This document shows positions 57,488 through 64,000 of a stretch of DNA of 64,000 bases, piece after piece. The stretch comes from Petrosia ficiformis (lineage: Eukaryota > Porifera > Demospongiae > Haplosclerida > Petrosiidae), in the NCBI GenBank assembly GCA_947044365.1, contig OX345636.1, forward strand, positions 5,910,001 to 5,974,000, given 5' to 3'. Below the pieces are notes generated by a model. The model was not told where the DNA came from and ran no database searches. It saw only the letters and a list, made by a program, of their open reading frames with translations. Every line of letters starts with the position of its first letter. Within the stretch, counting starts at the first letter, position 1. The position numbers and the translations under genes are program-made.

Positions 57488-57642
57488 ATGTCTTCTAAAA
57501 GCATGAACTGGGCTGAGGTTCGAAAGAGACTTTCTAAATATGATCAACAGCATCTCATTAAATGGGTTGGTGAACTGACAAAAGAGGAACAAGAGCTGTT
57601 ATATGGTGACTTACTAGAGTTGGATTTAGCTAAAGTCCAGAG
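57488..57642 (+). CDS. UAP1: UDP-N-acetylhexosamine pyrophosphorylase-like, first coding exon
   Basis: ATG at 57488 opens MSSKSMNWAEVRKRLSKYDQ, then QHLIKWVGELTKEEQELLYG and DLLELDLAKVQ, ending with AG at a GTAACT donor (51 codons plus two bases). The pattern of a short amphipathic start, QHLIKW, an EEQ-rich helix and a leucine-rich LLELDL segment matches the N-terminus of UAP1/UAP1L1. That cytosolic enzyme makes UDP-GlcNAc from UTP and GlcNAc-1-phosphate. The catalytic GGxGTRLG segment would be in the next exons, which are not seen before 64000, so the following intron exceeds 6 kb and is filled with tandem arrays. ATG choice: an in-frame upstream opening at 57449 is possible, but the sequence after 57488 is where similarity starts. 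Confidence 0.75.
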
Positions 57643-58065
57643 GTAACTAAATTCTGTCCTCATTCACAATCAACTCAAAATTAGGATGTGTTTATTTTAT
57701 ATGTAATATTATAGTGTATACTGTAATGTAATAAGATTAATACATGATTATACTGTAAATCAATAATGAAGTACATGATATGTAATGGATTCCAATTGAC
57801 ATACACGTACACAAAAGAACAGAATTATGAAATATTTCAAATATAAAAAATATAAAGACTGTTGATCATTCCAAACTAAAGTTATGAACAATTCACTGAG
57901 GATAAGGTGTAGTACATGTACATGTAAGGCTATGTGAAACTATGCATCATAACAATGAATATATTTGTATACTAATAGTGAAATACAGTTATATTTAAAT
58001 ATTCACTAATCTACCATATTTTATATAGAAATATGGTAGCCAAGCAAGAGTAGGAACTAATACTC

Positions 58066-58092
58066 CACTATATATATATATATATATATATA

Positions 58093-58134
<42 letters not shown>
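58066..58134. repeat. (TA)n microsatellite
   Basis: Uninterrupted TATATA runs apart from one AATTA break. Confidence 0.95.
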
Positions 58135-58138
<4 letters not shown>

Positions 58139-58244
58139 TGTATCTATATAATTATACCAAATTAATTTATTTATCTTAATTTCTGTACAAATACATGTAG
58201 ATAACAAGCGTTTTAAGCAAAAAAAATGCTAAAAAAATAATAAT

Positions 58245-59030
58245 CCACTGTACTATACTAGTATACTGTATGTACTGTTCTATAATCCACTGTACCATAC
58301 TGTATGTACTGTTCTATAATCCACTGTACTATACTGTATGTACTGTTCTATAATCCAATGTACTATACTGTATGTACTGTTCTATAATCCACTGTACTAT
58401 ACTGTATGTACTGTTCTGTAATCCACTGTACTATACTGTATACTGTATGTACTGTTCTATAATCCACTGTACTATACTGTATGTACTGTTCTATAATCCA
58501 CTGTACTATACTGTATGTACTGTTCTATAATCCACTGTACTATACTGTATGTACTGTTCTATAATCCACTGTATGTACTGTTCTATAATCCACTGTACTA
58601 TACTGTATGTACTGTTCTATAATCCACTGTACTATACTGTATGTACTGTTCTATAATCCAATGTACTATACTGTATGTACTGTTCTACAATCCACTGTAC
58701 TATACTGTACACTGTATGTACTGTTCTATAATCCACTGTACTATACTGTATGTACTGTTATACAATCAACTGTACTATACTGTACACTGTATGTACTGTT
58801 CTATAATCCACTGTACTATACTGTATGTACTGTTCTATAATCCACTGTACTATACTGTATGTACTGTTCTACAATCCACTGTACTATACTGTACAGTGTA
58901 TGTACTGTTCTATAATCCACTGTACTATACTGTACAGTGTATGTACTGTTCTATAATCCACAGTACTATACTGTATGTACTGTTCTATAATCCACTGTAC
59001 TATACTGTATGTACTGTTCTATAATCCTGC
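58245..59030 (+). repeat. 34-bp tandem array
   Basis: The unit is CTATAATCCACTGTACTATA followed by CTGTATGTACTGTT, about 20 copies with occasional 10-bp insertions (CTGTACACTG). The open frames here are shadows. It lies in the presumed first intron of the UAP1-like gene. Confidence 0.95.
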
Positions 59031-60214
59031 TGACACCATGTGCCCTACCTAAATCCCGCAGAAGCTAAATACATTATATATACATGTTAACTTATTATTA
59101 AAATATTAATTACTTACTGCCATACTACTAGACAAAAGCTTTACAACTACAAAGTCCTGAATTCAAAGAGTAAAGTTTGTCATCAGCTGACTGTATAACA
59201 TGTGTAATAAGTATACCAGTATTTAGCCCAAGATATTTAGTGTGATGGTTGGATTCTACATTGCATTCAGTGCTGTTTATCCAGTATATACGTACATGTA
59301 CTTCATTCTGTTTCAGTAGCCTATACACATGTGTATGTATTATCTGAATGGTGGTTAATTTATCTCAGTGGTGGTTTTTCCTGATCAGTGCTGATTGGTG
59401 TACAACTTATATGTACAGTAGCATAATTGGTATTTCATTAACCCGAGCGCGTAGGCGGAGGGTTATAGTAGTCTTCTTGTGTGTGTGTGTCTGTGTCTGT
59501 GTGTTACCACTTGATCTCCACAACTGCAAGGTCTTACTGTATTCTGAGCATATCTGCAGAATACTGGTATAGTGACAGGTATGAAATAAAAGCGATTTGT
59601 TCTGAACTCATCTTGTTGCAGAGAAACAGCCATGTAAATTCTCATCGATCTGTCGCCATCTTGAAATTGTATCGTTTTTGCTGATGTCAGCAGAAAACAC
59701 TGAAAAACTAACTTTTGTATTTTTGAAGCTTTGTTTCTTGGGCTTTGTCTATCGTCCTAACGAGTGTTTATACAGCTATTTGTGAAGTTTTGTCCAGAAA
59801 TTCGCTAGTTCTCAAGAGATCTAATGGCCATGCTATCCCCATAATTGGCATATTCATGAGTACTACTGACTTCTTAGTGTTGATACGAATGGTGTGTTTC
59901 AGGCTGTTGCAATACATGTATGTTACTTAGGCAAAGTTGTTCTAAAGCCATGCTGTTTTAGCAATAGCTAGCGAGGGTTCTGCACTTTAGTGCATTCATT
60001 ATTATGTGATTTAGTTTTAGCAGATTCACATTACAATATACATAATACATTCAACTGCTTTTAATGAAATTGCAAAGATATTCATTGTATAATAATAGTA
60101 ATTAATATACAAAATATAATTATGTTAGCTTTTCAGGTACATGAGTAAGTAATACTTGTACGTGAGTAATTGAGTTAATGCACTTATTATACAACATGTA
60201 GTACTTAAACCCTG
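59031..60214. other. Non-array segment of the presumed UAP1 intron
   Basis: 59215-59375 is an inverted copy of the 29270-29355 repeat (GCATTCAGTGCTGTTTATCC). A small hairpin AACCC-GAGCGCGTAGGCGGA-GGGTT is at 59440-59463, and a TG tract near 59480. No exon recognised. Confidence 0.5.
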
Positions 60215-60885
60215 TTTGTACTATACTGTACTCTACTGTACTCTACTGTACTATACTGTACTGTACTGTACTGTACTGTACTGGACTGGACTGTACTGTA
60301 CTATACTGTACTATATTATACTGTACTGTACTGTACTGTACTATACTATGCTGTACTATGCTATACTATACTGTACTGTACTGTACTATACTATATTATA
60401 CTGTACTGTACTGTACTATACTATACTGTACTGTGCTATACTATACTGTACTATATTATACTGTACTGTACTATACTGTACTGTACTATGCTATACTATA
60501 CTGTACTGTACTGTACTATACTATATTATACTGTACTGTACTGTACTATACTATACTGTACTGTGCTATACTATACTGTACTATATTATACTGTACTGTA
60601 CTATACTGTACTGTACTATACTGTAGTGTAATGTACTGTACTGTACTGTACTATACTATACTGTACTATATTATACTGTACTGTACTATACTGTAGTGTA
60701 ATGTACCGTACTGTACTGTACAATGTACTATACTGTACTGTACTATACTGTACCGTACTATACTGTACAGTACTATACTGTATAGTACTATACTGTACAG
60801 TACTATACTGTACTGTACTATACTGTACTGTAATATACTGTACAGTACTATACTGTACTATACTGTACTGTACTATACTATAGTA
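60215..60885 (+). repeat. CTGTA/CTATA pentamer array
   Basis: Almost pure runs of CTGTA with CTATA variants, arranged in short higher-order blocks. The open frames reading LYCTVLYYT come from the 5-bp period, which gives no stop codons. Confidence 0.95.
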
Positions 60886-61014
60886 TCCAACATACTTTGG
60901 TGTCTAAGAAGCTTAATGATAACTATAGCAAATTTCATTAACTTTCTGCTCAAAACGTTAATGGGTAATGGGTGTAGTCAATTAAACTGGCGTTTCCTTA
61001 GTGTAAGCAGGGTA

Positions 61015-61195
61015 TAGTATAGTACTATACTATACTGTACTGTACTGCACTGTACTATACTATACTGTACTATATTATACTGTACAATACTGTACTAAAC
61101 TGTACTGTACTATATTATACTGTACTGTAGTGTACTGTACTGTACTATACTATACTGTACTATATTATACTATACTGTACTGTACTGTACTGATC
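61015..61195 (+). repeat. Second pentamer array
   Basis: The same CTGTA/CTATA composition, separated from the first by 130 bp of unique sequence. Confidence 0.9.
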
Positions 61196-61337
61196 AGGTA
61201 CTATAATTATTATTACTTATAAATATGTTGAAATCTGTTTCTTTATGTTCTAAAATGATAAAATAACATAGTTATCATTACTCTAGAATTCTATAAACTT
61301 ATACTATAGGATGGACCATTATCCATACTGCACTCTC

Positions 61338-62205
61338 TATCCATTATCAGAGAGTACGGTAGTACTCTCTATGTACATGTAGGGATGGCACCGAAAAAAA
61401 ATGGTCGTCATACATTTCAATGGTAATATTATACAGATAGGTTTTAATACACACATACCTATTCATATCTAGTGTTTTTATGACTATCGAGATGATATCC
61501 TCAAATACTATGAAAGAAGAGAGTCTCAACGACTACAAAGATATGATCTTGAATTGGACATTATTTTCATAAGTGTATTCATTAATCGAGCCACATGGAA
61601 TTAATTACGCACGCATATCTGTGTACTTGGAACATGGAAGCTGAAAAGGAGAAAATGCTTAGTAGTAACGTTTGTGAGCTTATAATAATGAATATAATAA
61701 TTATTAATATTAAAGCCATTGTATAATAATATTATATACTATGATAAGCATTGGAATACTGAATGGTTGACACAGTGACTGATACTACTTCTTGTAGGAC
61801 TGTAGACAGTGCTGTAAGTGAAATAGAGAATAGACATCATCTGTAAGTGAAAAAGAATGCATAAATAATTCATATACAACAAACTGAACTTCATTGATGA
61901 AGAAATTTTAGTGAACATCTGATTGTATGATTTCATGATACACCAGTATTTCTGCAATCTACAAAACAAATATTCACAATTCAGAAAAAACAATGGAAAC
62001 AAGAATAATAAAAAAAACATTTTCAATAAAAATGAAAGAAGATTTAGGGACGTCAAAACCCAAAAAGTATGTGAACAAGGTTGGGAGGCTAACATAGGAC
62101 CCAAAATTAAACAAACCACTTCCATATAATCACTTGCACCGCTATAAAGCAAAATACAAAGAGCTGTATTTATGTAGGGTTATATGGAAGTGGTTTGTTT
62201 AATTA
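61338..62205 (-). mobile_element. Family A repeat, reverse-oriented copy
   Basis: It starts with the AGAGAGTACGGTAGTACTCT palindrome and ends with the AAACCACTTCCATATA palindrome. It is collinear in reverse with 30826-31905, including GAGTCTCAACGACTACAAAG. It has no hAT or family B insertion. Confidence 0.8.
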
Positions 62206-62214
62206 TCATTCCCA

Positions 62215-62460
62215 TTTAGTTCCTGTGAAAACAAAAGATGTTACTTACTCATTTCAGAGTAATTACATGTAGTACGTGAATTTGTACTTACAATAACATC
62301 CATTGTACTAAATTACTATGGATGTTCCATTCTTTATTACGGCATGTACATTGTGTACTAGTCAATATAGATCAATATCAAAAGAAATAAATTACTACTT
62401 GTAAATCTTATCTAGCAAGATAAGAAATCGATAATTAATAGATATACTCTGATTTGATAC
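62215..62460 (+). repeat. Family E dispersed repeat, copy 3
   Basis: It shares GTTACTTAC...CAGAGTAATTA, GCATGTACATTG and ATCAAAAGAAATAAATTAC-like segments with 13905-14215, and directly follows the family A copy. Confidence 0.55.
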
Positions 62461-62499
62461 TTTATATTACTTGTTATATTGAAATTTGTTTCTTCTGTA

Positions 62500-64000
62500 C
62501 TGTGCTACATTGTGTTGTATAATGGTATTGTACTGCGCTGTACTGTACTGTACTGTACGTACTATACTGTACTATAAACTACAGTACTATATTGTACTAC
62601 ACTGTACTGTACTACATTGTTTGCAATACTATACTGTACTGTACTGTACTGTACTCTATGTACCTTACAGTACTGCGCTATGTGTACTGTACTGTACTAC
62701 ATTGTTTGCAATACTATACTGTACTGTACTGTACTCTATGTACCTTACAGTACTGCGCTATGTGTACTGTACTGTACTACATTGTTTGCAATACTATACT
62801 GTGCTGTACTGTACTGTACTGTACTGTACTCTATGTACCTTACAGTACTGCGCTATGTGTACTGTACTGTACTACATTGTTTGCAATACTATACTGTACT
62901 GTACTGTACTCTATGTACCTTACAGTACTGCGCTATGTGTACTGTACTGTACTACATTGTTTGCAATACTATACTGTACTGTACTGTACTCTATGTACAT
63001 TACAGTACTGCGCTATGTGTACTGTACTGTACTACATTGTTTGCAATACTATACTGTGCTGTGCTGTACTGTACTGTACTATACTGTGCTGTACTGTACT
63101 GTACTGTACTGTACTACATTGTTTGCAATACTATACTGTACTGTACTGTACTGTACTCTATGTACCTTACAGTACTGCGCTATGTGTACTGTACTGTACT
63201 ACATTGTTTGCAATACTATACTGTACTGTACTGTACTCTATGTACCTTACAGTACTGCGCTATGTGTACTGTACTGTACTACATTGTTTGCAATACTATA
63301 CTGTGCTGTGCTGTACTGTACTGTACTATACTGTGCTGTACTGTACTGTACTGTACTGTACTCTATGTACCTTACAGTACTGCGCTATGTGTACTGTACT
63401 GTACTACATTGTTTGCAATACTATACTGTGCTGTACTGTACTGTACTGTACTGTACTCTATGTACCTTACAGTACTGCGCTATGTGTACTGTACTGTAGT
63501 ACATTGTTTGCAATACTATACTGTGCTGTACTGTACTCTATGTACTGTACTCTATGTACCTTACAGTACTGCGCTATGTGTACTGTACTGTACTACATTG
63601 TTTGCAATACTATACTGTGCTGTGCTGTACTGTACTGTACTATACTGTGCTGTACTGTACTGTACTCTATGTACCTTACAGTACTGCGCTATGTGTACTG
63701 TACTGTACTACATTGTTTGCAATACTATACTGTACTGTACTGTACTCTATGTACCTTACAGTACTGCGCTATGTGTACTGTACTGTACTACATTGTTTGC
63801 AATACTATACTGTGCTGTACTGTACTGTACTGTACTGTACTCTATGTACCTTACAGTACTGCGCTATGTGTACTGTACTGTACTACATTGTTTGCAATAC
63901 TATACTGTGCTGTGCTGTACTGTACTGTACTATACTGTGCTGTACTGTACTGTACTCTATGTACCTTACAGTACTGCGCTATGTGTACTGTACTGTACTA
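62500..64000 (+). repeat. 80-bp higher-order tandem array reaching the window end
   Basis: The unit contains CTCTATGTACCTTACAGTAC, TGCGCTATGTGTACTGTACT and ACATTGTTTGCAATACTATA, then a variable number of CTGTA pentamers. Several consecutive starts are exactly 80 bp apart (62654/62734, 62829/62909/62989). Other spacings are larger, such as 95. The 337-codon frame across it is not a gene. Confidence 0.95.

Noticed and set aside
58607..59024. Frames reading MYCSIIHCTILYVL
   Set aside because: Shadow of the 34-bp tandem repeat.
60216..60883. Tyr/Leu/Cys-rich frames
   Set aside because: Same cause: pentamer array without stop codons.
62486..63499. 337-codon open frame in the terminal array
   Set aside because: The CTGTA pentamer has no stop in its reading frames, so long frames arise by chance; the protein is purely repetitive.

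Overview
The window looks like nuclear DNA of an early-branching animal, most likely a marine demosponge. It is AT-rich, has intron-split genes with GT/AG junctions and very short exons, and is full of miniature inverted-repeat elements and simple-sequence arrays. It also carries a secreted fibrinogen-like lectin-type protein of a kind I associate with sponges and cnidarians. There is no bacterial-style gene packing. The species is inference; sponge is moderately supported.

Layout. 1-709: 3' part of a secreted-protein gene (minus). 0.9-9.5 kb: transposon graveyard with nested MITEs, a Crypton-like recombinase remnant, one unrecognised terminal exon (3716-3877, minus), a 1.6-kb inverted-repeat element, and a hAT element inserted with an 8-bp target duplication inside an older repeat. 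12.2-13.2 kb: intact intronless gene for a secreted fibrinogen-related protein, with a MITE ending 11 bp before its start codon. 14.9-16.3 kb and 20.3-20.8 kb: two inverted copies of an unrecognised gene; the minus copy is frameshifted. 22.7-55.5 kb (minus): a nearly complete USP44/USP49-type deubiquitinase gene assembled here exon by exon from splice sites and reading phase (15 exons found, Cys, His and Asp boxes all present). An intronless 118-codon gene of unknown function lies inside one of its introns on the opposite strand (45012-45368). 57.5 kb (plus): first coding exon of a UDP-N-acetylhexosamine pyrophosphorylase (UAP1-like) gene, head-to-head with USP44/49; its later exons are not in the window. 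58-64 kb: tandem arrays built from CTGTA-type pentamers, continuing past the window end.

Assembly problem. The 200-N gap at 34109-34308 is flanked by two practically identical ~8.96-kb copies (25150-34108 and 34309-43268). The first is exactly the end of the left contig and the second exactly the start of the right contig, so this looks like an unmerged contig overlap rather than biology. Collapsing it restores a normal single-copy USP44/49 gene.

The genes do not form an operon or pathway. The notable biology is how repeats have colonised gene structure: a splice donor copied six times in a minisatellite, an intron whose donor runs into a GT microsatellite and whose acceptor tract is a CT microsatellite, and a self-complementary TACATG motif that is dense across the USP44/49 introns and sparse outside.
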